Source of the DNA: Herpetosiphon sp042688385
Lineage (GTDB): Bacteria; Chloroflexota; Chloroflexia; Chloroflexales; Herpetosiphonaceae
DNA: 64,000 nucleotides
NCBI RefSeq assembly: GCF_042688385.1
Contig: NZ_JBHUPY010000001.1
Location: 682,001-746,000 of the forward strand
Reading direction: 5' to 3'
Every line of letters starts with the position of its first letter. Position 1 is the first letter of the stretch. The translations under genes and the position numbers were made by a program. The notes under the pieces were generated by a model that saw only the letters and a program-made list of their open reading frames with translations, did no database searches and was not told the origin of the DNA. Shown here one piece after another: positions 16,965-24,967 of the stretch.

Positions 16965-17861
16965 TTAGGCTAGAAAGGCTTGGTTGAGTAGGTCATTTGG
17001 ACACTCAAGTTGGGGTATTTGGTGGAATTTATTAGCATAGAGGCTGCTGCGCAGTTGTTCGCCAAGCTCGGCATAGCTGATTTGGGGCTGCGTACTCAAA
17101 ATAGTGTTCAAGAAGAAGCTCATTGCGCCGTGGTAGGTTCCGCCAAAGTTGGCATCGGCGGCAACTTGCTCTGCTTTACATGCAGAAATCAGCACCAGAT
17201 TTTCGTGCTGCGGGCGTTGGCCAAAGCGTTGTTTTTGCAACGAACCAAGCAATTCGCCAGCAAACTTGGCAATTTCAGCGGGGTCGCTGTTGCGTTGTTG
17301 AAGATCGCGAATCTGTTGGCTGACGGCAGCAACTTGGTTTTGTTGGTAGGCAGCTTTTTTGGCTTTAATTGCAGCGTAGACCTCATCGGCTGGGGTTAAT
17401 GTGCGATAGCGAATATCGGCAAACGGGTCTTTGCTAATCGTGCCCGAATGGCAACAATCCATCAGCAAAATGAGCCGTGTGGTGCCTAAAAATCCTTGGT
17501 ACAGCTCGGCCAAATGATCGTCGGTCAGCACGCCAGCACTGAGATAATCGATTGGAGCCAGACATTCATCAGCCCCATCTGGTTCGTCGCCATTTTGATC
17601 TGGCTGCGGCAGGCCATGGCCAGCGTAGTGAAAGATGCGCACTTCTGGTTGGCCATCGTTGAGCGGCTCGGCCAGCCAGCGCAGATTGTCGATGATTGCT
17701 TGGCGGGTGGCATCTCGATCGCTGATGAGCCGTAGTTGATCAGCGGCAGCACCATGCTGGGTTTTGAGCAGTTCGCGCACGGCAGTTACATCGTTGACAC
17801 AGCCCTTGAGTGGCCGCTCGCTATACGTATTGATTCCTACAAATAAGCCACGCATACCCAT
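16965..17861 (-). CDS. caspase-family protease (metacaspase)
   Basis: A 298-residue C14-type peptidase without extra domains. It opens MGMRGLFVGINTYSERPLKGCVND, typical of bacterial metacaspases. The catalytic His is H82 in HYAGHG and the catalytic Cys is C137 in MDCCHSG; both are intact, so activity (cleavage after Arg or Lys by family precedent) is expected. The 145-215 region is Lys/Gln-rich and probably a linker. GAGGAG lies about ten bases before the ATG. It has no adjacent toxin-like or gasdermin-like partner. Roles proposed for such proteins include regulated cell death and defence; none is proven here. Confidence 0.93.
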   Translation of the reverse strand: MGMRGLFVGINTYSERPLKGCVNDVTAVRELLKTQHGAAADQLRLISDRDATRQAIIDNLRWLAEPLNDGQPEVRIFHYAGHGLPQPDQNGDEPDGADECLAPIDYLSAGVLTDDHLAELYQGFLGTTRLILLMDCCHSGTISKDPFADIRYRTLTPADEVYAAIKAKKAAYQQNQVAAVSQQIRDLQQRNSDPAEIAKFAGELLGSLQKQRFGQRPQHENLVLISACKAEQVAADANFGGTYHGAMSFFLNTILSTQPQISYAELGEQLRSSLYANKFHQIPQLECPNDLLNQAFLA

Positions 17862-17902
17862 TGCTGCACGCTCCTCAGATAGTTATTTGGCTATTATTGA
17901 TG

Positions 17903-17949
17903 CCCTCACCCCCAACCCCTCTCCCACTGAACGCGGGCGAGGGGAGCAC
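17903..17949 (+). repeat. half copy of the GC-rich palindromic element
   Basis: This is one arm of the family described at 31271 and 61397: a CCCTCACCCCC lead, then ACCCCTCTCCC, CTGAACGCGGGCGAGGGG and GAGC. The matching second arm is absent. A decayed CACTCCCATTGAACACAGGCG follows at about 17977. Confidence 0.75.
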
Positions 17950-18112
17950 GTTTGGGTCAACATGCCACAAATCTCGCACTCCCATTGAACACAGGCGTAG
18001 TGAGCATGCTTGGCTGGCTACGCCATAATGTACTCTTGGTTAAGTGAAATGATTCATTTCACCTATGCCTTACAGTAGTTTCCTGATCGTGCCATGTCAA
18101 GCCTAATCAACC

Positions 18113-19039
18113 TTATAGCTCAGGATTATGGCTCAAACACAAGGTTTGCCAACATGGCTTGGTGATAATTGGCAAAAACGTCAGTAATTCGCTGGCCCAT
18201 GGATCAATACTATCGATTTCGTAGCGCAGGCTTTGATAGCCATTGTGCTGGGCGAATTGCACGGTTTTTTGCAATAATGCGCGAATGATCGCTGCTTGCT
18301 GATCGCTATAGTCATCGTCAACCCCGATTAAGCCTTGTTCGAGGGTTTGGGCAGCTGTTGAATGATAGATGCAATTGAAGCCGACAAGCTGAGCAGCAGC
18401 ATAAACGACAAATGACGCTGCTTGATGAATATCGCTCAAGAACGCGGTTTGGGCTGCGAGTGTATCTTGGCTGGCTGGGTTATAGCTATGGCTGGCCTGA
18501 TAACAGCTAGTGATTAAATTGAGCAGCGATTCGGGTTGGTTGCTGCTTAAATAGGTTTCAAACGAAGCAATTGTTAACTCCTGCTCTAGCTCAAGCTGGG
18601 GAATTTCAAGCACTACCAGTGAAAACTCACCGAGATAGGTATTTTTAATCATCTGGAAGCCTTGCGCGTGCAAAAAATTCAGCGTGGATTGAGCATGGCT
18701 CCAAGTTGCGGTTTGCAGCTTGCGGCCTTGAATAATGCTGGTTTGAGCGATTAACTGGGCATACAGCAGCTGGTCGATGTTGGCTTGTTGATAGGCAGGA
18801 TGGATGTGAATGCCAACATAACAATGCTTTGGATGAAAGCGATTATTCCAGAGACTGCCGATGCCAACCAACTGCTCCTGCTGCCAAGCGCAAAGCGTTA
18901 GTTCGCTCTGCGAGCCAATTCGATAATAGCCGATTGTATCGGGATCGTCGGGCCAACACTGCTGCATCAGCTGGTCGATGGCTGCTTGATTCGCCGCCTG
19001 ATAGGCTTGAATTGCCACTACTTGAGGTGAGATTGCCAT
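18113..19039 (-). CDS. GNAT-fold N-acetyltransferase-like protein
   Basis: A 308-residue protein with two weak acetyltransferase-like halves. The first has QLVGIGSLW and a VGIHIHPAYQQANID stretch resembling the acetyl-CoA loop of GNAT proteins. The second has AAQLVGFNCIY, GLIGVDDDYSDQQAAIIRALLQ and QHNGYQSLRYEID. It lacks a crisp Q/RxxGxG/A motif, so activity is uncertain. GAGGAG lies seven bases before the ATG. The substrate is unknown, and it is not clearly linked to its neighbours. Confidence 0.72.
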   Translation of the reverse strand: MAISPQVVAIQAYQAANQAAIDQLMQQCWPDDPDTIGYYRIGSQSELTLCAWQQEQLVGIGSLWNNRFHPKHCYVGIHIHPAYQQANIDQLLYAQLIAQTSIIQGRKLQTATWSHAQSTLNFLHAQGFQMIKNTYLGEFSLVVLEIPQLELEQELTIASFETYLSSNQPESLLNLITSCYQASHSYNPASQDTLAAQTAFLSDIHQAASFVVYAAAQLVGFNCIYHSTAAQTLEQGLIGVDDDYSDQQAAIIRALLQKTVQFAQHNGYQSLRYEIDSIDPWASELLTFLPIITKPCWQTLCLSHNPEL

Positions 19040-19178
19040 GGGTTAGCTCCTCGATAATTCAGCCTTAGAGATGATCGCACCGATTAAACCACATTTCGCA
19101 TGCTGCCGAAGAGCAATTGATCATAACCCAAGCGTGCGACATGCAAAAGCAGCATAATCAGGTACAATAGGCGCAGAC

Positions 19179-19215
19179 GGGAGCAAAGAACCTAGCTGTT
19201 CTTTGCTCCCCTTTT
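19179..19215 (+). terminator. leader terminator hairpin upstream of udk
   Basis: A 13-bp perfect stem (GGGAGCAAAGAAC with GTTCTTTGCTCCC, 6-base loop) is followed by CTTTT and ends 24 bases before the udk start. A TACAAT -10-like element lies at 19163-19168, so transcription would begin just before the stem. The position suggests attenuation or blocking of read-through. No alternative antiterminator pairing was found by eye. Confidence 0.7.
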
Positions 19216-19238
19216 GCGAACAATGGAGGACAAACGGC

Positions 19239-19904
19239 GTGAGCGCAGAGCAACGACCAATTGTGATTGGGGTCGCTGGTGGAACTGGATCGGGCAAGAC
19301 CACGGTTTCGCAGGCGATTCTTAGTCGCGTCGGGCCATCACGAATTGCATTTTTACAACATGATTCCTACTACCGTGATTTTGCTGAGCTTTCGTTTGAA
19401 GAACGCTTGCTGGTTAATTTCGATCATCCTGATTCACTGGATAGCAATTTATTGGCAGAGCACGTTGAAGCCTTATGCAATGGCCAAACCATCGAAGTGC
19501 CAATTTACGATTTTACCCGTTATGCGCGACGGCCTGAGGTAATGCATGTGCAGCCACGGCCGGTGATTTTGGTCGAAGGCATTTTGATTTTTGCTGAAGC
19601 TGTGTTGCGCCAATGCATGGATGTGAAAATCTATGTTGATGCTGATGCAGATTTGCGCTTTATTCGGCGGCTCAAACGCGATATTGCCGAACGTGGCCGC
19701 TCGATCGAATCGGTGATTGAGCAATATACCAAAACCGTGCGCCCAATGCACCTTGAGTTTGTCGAGCCAACCAAGCGCTATGCTGATATTATTATTCCGC
19801 GTGGCGGCCTCAATGCCATCGCCATCGATATGGTGATTGCCCGCGTCGAGTATTTGCTGGCTGAGAGCGAAAAATTAAGTATGCAGGATGAGCAGAGAGC
19901 ATAG
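19239..19904 (+). CDS. udk: uridine kinase
   Basis: This enzyme phosphorylates uridine and cytidine with ATP or GTP for pyrimidine salvage. The 221-residue protein has the P-loop GVAGGTGSGKTT, then FLQHDSYYRD, FDHPDSLDSNLL and the substrate/lid part IYVDADADLRFIRRLKRDI...RG, as in uridine kinases rather than PRK. The GTG at 19239 is preceded by GGAGGA. A longer frame starting at TTG 19203 would have to be translated through the leader hairpin and is rejected. The leader terminator suggests control by premature termination. A repeat block follows directly. Confidence 0.95.
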   Translation: MSAEQRPIVIGVAGGTGSGKTTVSQAILSRVGPSRIAFLQHDSYYRDFAELSFEERLLVNFDHPDSLDSNLLAEHVEALCNGQTIEVPIYDFTRYARRPEVMHVQPRPVILVEGILIFAEAVLRQCMDVKIYVDADADLRFIRRLKRDIAERGRSIESVIEQYTKTVRPMHLEFVEPTKRYADIIIPRGGLNAIAIDMVIARVEYLLAESEKLSMQDEQRA

Positions 19905-20115
19905 AGCATAGAACATTGAACATAGGGGTCAGGGATCAGGGGCTAGGGGTCGGGGATAGGGTGTCAGGATTTAAACGCAGCGGCGCAGAGGAACGATGGC
20001 TATGGGCTGTTGGCTATAGGCTATCGGGGAGCAGCATCAACATTAAAGCCTACCTTCGCGGCCTTCGCGCTCTTCGCGGTTTCAACCCTTCGTGGATCAC
20101 AACTCCTGAACTCTG
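19904..20115. repeat. intergenic mosaic of short-period repeat words, block C
   Basis: This short block between udk and the Kelch gene carries agagcatagaacat, ggggtcagggatcaggggctagggg, acgcagcggcgcagagg, ggctataggctatcgg and cttcgcgctcttcgcgg, all in plus polarity. Confidence 0.8.
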
Positions 20116-20156
20116 ACAACCTATCCCTAGCCCCCATTATATACGGAGGAACATGC

Positions 20157-21674
20157 ATGCAGCGCCGACAATTGATGATAATTGCAACTAGCCTGACGCT
20201 GCTTTCGGCGAGCGTTGGCTTGAGTTTGGCTCGGACGAATAGCTTGTTGGATGACCCTGATTGTAGCGTAAGCGATTGTACATTCTTGCCATTGATCTTG
20301 AAAAATTCGAGTGAGATCACGGCATTGCCAAGCGCAACGCCAACCGCATTCGGCGTAACAGTTTCGCCAACCGCTGAGCCAAGCCTAACGGCGACGGATA
20401 CTCCGTTGCCAACCAACACGCCAACGGATGTACCAACTGCAACCAGCATTCCAACTAACACGGCAACGGATGTGCCAACTGCAACTAGCGTTCCCAGCAA
20501 CACGCCAACGGATGTGCCAACCGCAACCAGCATTCCAACTAACACGCCAACCAATGTGCCAACCTCAACTAGCGTTCCCAGCAACACACCAACCGAAACA
20601 AGTACCCCGACCAACACCAATACGCCAACCAACACGGCAACCGCAACCAGCACGATCACTGCTACGCCGCGACCACCAACAACTACGCCAACCACGATTG
20701 TCGGCACTGCCACGCCAACCACGCCCGCCAACTTCACGCGGATTGTTTGGTCGACTGCTGTGCCAACGCCGTTTAGCTATCCTTTTGGCGCAGTCGAAGC
20801 CCAAGGTGCGGTTGTCGGCGGCAAATTGTATGTCTTTGGTGGTTTCGGCCAACCTGGCTTATCGGGCGATACGCCTTCGCGCTTGTCGAATGTCTACGAT
20901 CCTGTTGCCAATACTTGGACGGCGATTGCGCCCTTGGAACGGGGTCTGACTCACGTTGGCACGGCGACTGATGGCCAGAAAATCTTCTTTGTAGGTGGCT
21001 ATATCGAAGATACAGATGGCATTGGCCAAATTTTTGGCTCGCGGGTTTCACGCTATTACGATACAGCCACCAATAGCTACACCAACTTGCCGGTGATTCC
21101 AATTCAACGCGCCGCTGGCCAGTTGTATTATTTGGATCGCAAGTTGCACTATGTTGGCGGAACCTACTACAAGCAGGCAGATGTTGGCACCCACTTTGTG
21201 CTCGATTTGAATAATTTGGCGACTGGCTGGGTAACCCAAACCAACCAATTAACTTATGCTGAATTGCCAAACCCGCGGCAGCATGCTGGTGGCGTGGTGC
21301 TTGATGACAAGCTCTACTACATTGGCGGCCAACATGGCCACGATGGCAGCTTAACCGTCGATAACGATGTGCATCGTTATGATCCTGCAACCAATGCGTG
21401 GGAGCAATTGGCCGATATTCCCTTGGCATTGAACCATATTAGCCACTCGACGGTAGTGCTTGGCGGCAAGATTTTCGTCTTTGCTGGCCAGACAACCAAT
21501 GGTACAAAACATAACACGATTTATGTGTATAATCCGGCGACCAATACGTGGGCGCAGATGCCCAATAACTTGCCAGCAACCCGCTATTCGGGCATTATTG
21601 GCGAGATTAATGGCACGCTCTATTTCACAACTGGCGGCGGAACCACCAGCTATCGTGGAATTCCCACACCCTAA
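20157..21674 (+). CDS. secreted Kelch-repeat beta-propeller protein with Thr/Pro linker
   Basis: A 505-residue exported protein. Residues 1-26 are a signal peptide (basic MQRRQ, hydrophobic core, cleavage near SLA). About residues 60-190 are a Thr/Pro/Ser-rich linker with four 14-residue repeats (NTPTDVPTATSIPT type). The C-terminal half has about six Kelch motifs with paired Gly (KLYVFGGF, KIFFVGGY, LHYVGGTY, KLYYIGGQ, KIFVFAGQ, TLYFTTGG), predicting a beta-propeller. The linker should hold the propeller away from the cell surface. GGAGGA lies six bases before the ATG at 20157; the longer upstream frame reads repeat DNA. No catalytic residues are recognisable, and binding of glycans or proteins is possible. 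Confidence 0.87.
   Translation: MQRRQLMIIATSLTLLSASVGLSLARTNSLLDDPDCSVSDCTFLPLILKNSSEITALPSATPTAFGVTVSPTAEPSLTATDTPLPTNTPTDVPTATSIPTNTATDVPTATSVPSNTPTDVPTATSIPTNTPTNVPTSTSVPSNTPTETSTPTNTNTPTNTATATSTITATPRPPTTTPTTIVGTATPTTPANFTRIVWSTAVPTPFSYPFGAVEAQGAVVGGKLYVFGGFGQPGLSGDTPSRLSNVYDPVANTWTAIAPLERGLTHVGTATDGQKIFFVGGYIEDTDGIGQIFGSRVSRYYDTATNSYTNLPVIPIQRAAGQLYYLDRKLHYVGGTYYKQADVGTHFVLDLNNLATGWVTQTNQLTYAELPNPRQHAGGVVLDDKLYYIGGQHGHDGSLTVDNDVHRYDPATNAWEQLADIPLALNHISHSTVVLGGKIFVFAGQTTNGTKHNTIYVYNPATNTWAQMPNNLPATRYSGIIGEINGTLYFTTGGGTTSYRGIPTP
20415..20582 (+). repeat. 42-bp tandem repeats encoding the Thr/Pro linker
   Basis: Four in-frame 42-bp units (20415, 20457, 20499, 20541) encode NTPTDVPTATSIPT-type 14-mers. 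Units alternate IPT and VPS endings, so the array looks like a duplication of an 84-bp pair. A less regular Thr/Pro tail continues to about 20720. Confidence 0.88.
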
Positions 21675-21721
21675 ATTCTTTTGTCAGGGCGTTGGTCGAA
21701 ACTGCGACCAACGCAAACGCT

Positions 21722-22777
21722 ATGACCATCAACATCTATCCAATTCCGCGTTTGCTCACAACCAGTCCGTATCTGGATTTGTTATATGATCCATTTGTTG
21801 CTTGGCCTGAGCTACGGATTATGCGCCAGCCGTTTGCTCAAAGCTTGCGCGCTGGCTTGCTGGGGCGTGATCAGCGCGTTTTGCATTGGCATTTTTTCGA
21901 TGAATTGACCCAGCGTCCGAGCCAAAGCGCAACCGCTTTGCGCAGTATGAGCTTTATTGCGCTTTTGCGTTTGCTGCGCTTGCGTGGCGCAAAACAGGTT
22001 TGGACAGCGCATAACTTAGAGCCGCATGAATTGCGCCATCCTGCTTGGGCTAAGCGTAGTTACCAAGCTATGATTCAAGCGGCTGGCCAAATTATTGTTC
22101 ATTCACAGGCTGCTGCCCAGTTAATCGATCAACGCTATCAGGTTGCGGCAAAAACCACGGTTATTGCCCATGGGGCGTATATCGGTTTTTATGGCCCGCA
22201 ATTGCAACAAACTGCCGCCCGCGAGCGATTACAGCTCAAGCAAAACGGGTTTTTAGCAGTTAGCTTGGGCACACTGCGCCCCTACAAAGGCGTAGAATTA
22301 TTAATTGAAGCTTGGACTGCCGAACTTGGACAATTGGAGATCGTCGGAGCAGTCAAAGACCCATTGTATGTTCAGCAATTGCAGCAGCTTGCAACGAATC
22401 CAGCGATCACGATTCGGCCAGATTTTATTGCCGATGCGCTGTTGCCTGCATGGTTTGCAGCGGCGGATGTAGTGGTCTTGCCGTATCGCAAAACATTAAC
22501 CTCGGGTATGTTGTTGGCAGCGCTGTCGTATGCTCGGCCAGTGGTTGCGCCCGATTTGCCGCCAGTGCGCGAGTTGATTCGCGAAGGTGAGAATGGCTTT
22601 TTGTTTGAGCCAAATAATGTAGCGAGTTTATCCTCCGCCTTGCAACGTGCCGCCGCGCATCCCAATCGTCAAGCCTTGCAGCAAAACGCCTTGCAAACGG
22701 TTCAACATTTGGATTGGGCACAGCTTGCGGCGCAAACTGCTGATGTGTATCGGCGCTTATTCGAGAAGAATCCATGA
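21722..22777 (+). CDS. glycosyltransferase, GT4-like
   Basis: A 351-residue GT-B fold transferase. It has the N-terminal acceptor half with TAHNLEPHELRH, then HSQAAAQLI and IAHGAYIGFYG linking to the C-terminal half VSLGTLRPYKGVELLIEAW, and the donor-binding part VVLPYRKTLTSGMLLAALSYARPVVAPDLPPVRELI, which carries the usual Glu-rich E-x7-E-like region in weakened form. It probably adds a sugar to a cell-surface glycan. The ATG at 21722 is favoured over TTG at 21692. There is no clear Shine-Dalgarno sequence. The GT2 gene overlaps its end by ATGA, so they are co-translated. Confidence 0.85.
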   Translation: MTINIYPIPRLLTTSPYLDLLYDPFVAWPELRIMRQPFAQSLRAGLLGRDQRVLHWHFFDELTQRPSQSATALRSMSFIALLRLLRLRGAKQVWTAHNLEPHELRHPAWAKRSYQAMIQAAGQIIVHSQAAAQLIDQRYQVAAKTTVIAHGAYIGFYGPQLQQTAARERLQLKQNGFLAVSLGTLRPYKGVELLIEAWTAELGQLEIVGAVKDPLYVQQLQQLATNPAITIRPDFIADALLPAWFAAADVVVLPYRKTLTSGMLLAALSYARPVVAPDLPPVRELIREGENGFLFEPNNVASLSSALQRAAAHPNRQALQQNALQTVQHLDWAQLAAQTADVYRRLFEKNP

Positions 22778-23676
22778 TTTCAGGCCAAATTTCGATTATT
22801 ATTGTGAGCTACAACAGCGTCGAATTGCTCCCAGCCTGTTTTGCGAGCCTTGCCACCACCAACGACGACAACTATCAATTAATCGTCGTCGATAATGCGT
22901 CGAGCGATGGTTCGGCAGAACTGGTGCGCCAACACTATCCGCAAGTCACGCTGATCGCCAATCAACATAATCATGGCTTTGGCGCGGCATGCAACCAAGG
23001 CATGGAAGTCGCGACTGGCGAATATTTTGTATTTTTCAATCCCGATGTGCAAATAACTCCCAACTGGCTGACGATTTTGCGCCAACATTTGCACGAACAT
23101 CCACAGGCCGCGATTATCTGCCCAACCACCTTGTATCCAAACCAAGCGCCACCAACGCGTCAAGGCGTGGCAATGACGGCAGCGGTTCCTGGTTGTGCGC
23201 TGCTGTTGCGGCGGAGCGCATGGCAAGCAATTGGCGGCTTCGACCCCAAGATTTTCCTGTATTGGGAAGATACAGAGCTTTGCTGGCGAGCATGGTTGTT
23301 GGGTTGGCAGGTGCTCGAAGATTTCGAGGCGTTGGTTGTGCACGAACGTGGTGGCAGCGGCGGCGGCCAGCGTTGGTTGGTCGAAAGCAGCAAAAATGGC
23401 TTGTATAGCTACCTGAAGTTGCGGCCATGGTCGGCGGTTTTTGGCTATAGCGTGCGCATGCTGGCCAAAACCGTGATTGTGAGTCTGCGCCAGCGCAATT
23501 TGGCCATGTTCAAGCTTTGGATTTGGCACCTAAAAAATCTCAAGCAGACGCTGGCAACCCGCCGCGCAATCCAAGCCCAAGTCACTGCCGATCGCAACGC
23601 GGTCGAGCGGTTGATCAAACAGCATCTAGCGCGCGGCAAGCGGGAACGCAATGCAAGGATGAAGGATGAGGGATGA
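22774..23676 (+). CDS. glycosyltransferase family 2 (rhamnosyltransferase-like)
   Basis: A 300-residue GT-A enzyme. It begins SIIIVSYNSVELLPACFASL, with the nucleotide-binding VVDNASSDGS, the FFNPDVQI stretch in place of the DxD metal site, GAALLLRRSAW-like GCALLLRRSAW, and the acceptor motif FLYWEDTELCWRA (ED), as in WbbL/RfbN-like rhamnosyltransferases. It has a C-terminal basic amphipathic tail. It overlaps the GT4 gene by four bases. It probably works with the GT4 gene on an exopolysaccharide or glycolipid. It ends directly in repeat block D, whose first word supplies the last codons (NARMKDEG). Confidence 0.9.
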   Translation: MISGQISIIIVSYNSVELLPACFASLATTNDDNYQLIVVDNASSDGSAELVRQHYPQVTLIANQHNHGFGAACNQGMEVATGEYFVFFNPDVQITPNWLTILRQHLHEHPQAAIICPTTLYPNQAPPTRQGVAMTAAVPGCALLLRRSAWQAIGGFDPKIFLYWEDTELCWRAWLLGWQVLEDFEALVVHERGGSGGGQRWLVESSKNGLYSYLKLRPWSAVFGYSVRMLAKTVIVSLRQRNLAMFKLWIWHLKNLKQTLATRRAIQAQVTADRNAVERLIKQHLARGKRERNARMKDEG

Positions 23677-24030
23677 AGGATGAGTAAGAACATAGAACAT
23701 AGAACATAGAACATAGAATATTGGGTTCGGGGGCTGGGGATTGGGGGATTGCGCTAACGGACAGTTTTTCGTGCAATTCGTGGCTAAAGAATCGTGCTTC
23801 GCGTCCTTCGTGTCCTTCGCGGTTTCAACCCTTCGTGCGCTTCGTGTCCTTCGTGGATCAGCATTTAACGCAGAGGCGCAGAGCGATTGAAGGATGAAGG
23901 ATGAGGGATGAGGGATGAAGGGATATGTGCTCCACATTGAGCTTGACGTTCTTCGCGATCTTCGTGCTCTTCGCGGTTTCAATCCTTCGCACTCTTCGTG
24001 GTTTCAACCCTTCGTGGATGAATGCTGGAT
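23654..24030. repeat. intergenic mosaic of short-period repeat words, block D
   Basis: Plus-polarity words: gatgaaggatgaggg, agaacatagaacatag, ttgggttcgggggctgggg, ttcgtgtccttcgcgg, acgcagaggcgcagag. The part 23841-23989 is nearly identical to 24702-24858 on the other side of the SMI1/KNR4 gene, including a non-periodic core (GCTCCACATTGAGCTTGACG). Confidence 0.85.
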
Positions 24031-24055
24031 GCTGCTTAGTATTGAGGAGAATTTG

Positions 24056-24550
24056 ATGAATATTACGATTGTTGATGGTTTTGCCCCAACCAACGAGCAA
24101 GCAGTCGCGGCCTTTGAACAAGAGTTGGGTTGTCGCTTGCCAGAAGATTATCGCGCATTTTTGCTTGAGCACAATGGCGGCCAGCCTGAGCTAACAGTTT
24201 TTAATATGCATAGTAACTTGATGCCCGATGATCAAAGTATAATCCACTATTTTTTATCCTTAGACCCAGCAGCGGAATCCTCTGAAATTCGTCAAGTAAT
24301 CAGAACCTATACCAAATATGAGACCCGGATTCCAGCAGAGCTTTTGCCAATTGCTCACGATCTTGGGGGTAACCTGATTTGCCTAGGAATTCGTGGCGAG
24401 CAGCGCGGCAAGGTCTATTTTTGGGATCATGAATTTGAGCTAGAGGCCGAAGAGATGGGCGATCTTTACTACAATGTTTCGTGTTGCAGCCCTTCATTCC
24501 AAGCCTTTGTTGAAAGTTTGTTGCCAGAATCGATACTAGACGATGAGTAA
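24056..24550 (+). CDS. SMI1/KNR4 (SUKH) family protein
   Basis: A 164-residue cytoplasmic protein. The SUKH-type core is visible: AVAAFEQELGCRLPEDYRAFLLEHNGG, then ELLPIAHDLGGNLICLGI and GKVYFWDHEFE. This superfamily includes immunity proteins that neutralise polymorphic toxins of contact-dependent systems, but many members stand alone with unknown roles. No toxin gene adjoins. GAGGAG lies six bases before the ATG at 24056. The gene sits between two copies of a long direct repeat (blocks D and E), which could move it by recombination. Confidence 0.85.
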   Translation: MNITIVDGFAPTNEQAVAAFEQELGCRLPEDYRAFLLEHNGGQPELTVFNMHSNLMPDDQSIIHYFLSLDPAAESSEIRQVIRTYTKYETRIPAELLPIAHDLGGNLICLGIRGEQRGKVYFWDHEFELEAEEMGDLYYNVSCCSPSFQAFVESLLPESILDDE

Positions 24551-24555
24551 GAATC

Positions 24556-24892
24556 GAAAGTCAAAAATCAAAAGTCAGAAATCAGGAAGAACATAGAATA
24601 TTGGGGCTGATGGCTTGGGGCTATAGGCTGTCGGAGATTTCCTGCAATGGCAACAATTGTTCCGCTAGCCAAAAGCCAAAAGCCTCATCCCCTTCGTGCT
24701 CTTCGTGTCCTTCGTGGATCAAATTCTTAACGCAGCGGCGCAGAGCGATTGAAGGATGAAGGGATGAAGGATGAGGGATGAGGGATGAAGGGATATGCGC
24801 TCCACATTGAGCTTGACGTTCTTGCGATCTTCGTGCTCTTCGTGGTTTCAATCCTTCGTGCGCTTCGTGTCCTTCGTGGATCAATATCCCTT
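24556..24892. repeat. intergenic mosaic of short-period repeat words, block E
   Basis: Plus-polarity words: gtcaaaaatcaaaagtcag, gaagaacatagaat, ccttcgtgctcttcgtgtcc, acgcagcggcgcagag, gatgaaggatgaggg. Positions 24702-24858 repeat block D (23841-23989) with few differences and an 8-base insertion. Confidence 0.85.
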
Positions 24893-24967
24893 CATTCTTG
24901 CGATAATGGTACAATAGCTGCGGGCGCAAGCCCTTCTGAATGTTTATCACCATGGTGCTGACAACCT

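Noticed and set aside
19203..19238. Upstream TTG start for uridine kinase
   Set aside because: It would place the start in the arm of the leader terminator; GGAGGA supports the GTG at 19239.
20415..20720. Regularly spaced repeats as a CRISPR array
   Set aside because: They are contiguous in-frame 42-bp units without spacers, coding for NTPT-type residues.
20021..20737. A 238-residue Val/Gly-rich minus-strand frame
   Set aside because: It is the reverse reading of the Thr/Pro-rich linker and signal region of the Kelch gene; repetitive codons keep it open.
22879..23529. A 216-residue minus-strand frame opposite the GT2 gene
   Set aside because: The plus-strand glycosyltransferase motifs are clear; the antisense frame is a shadow.
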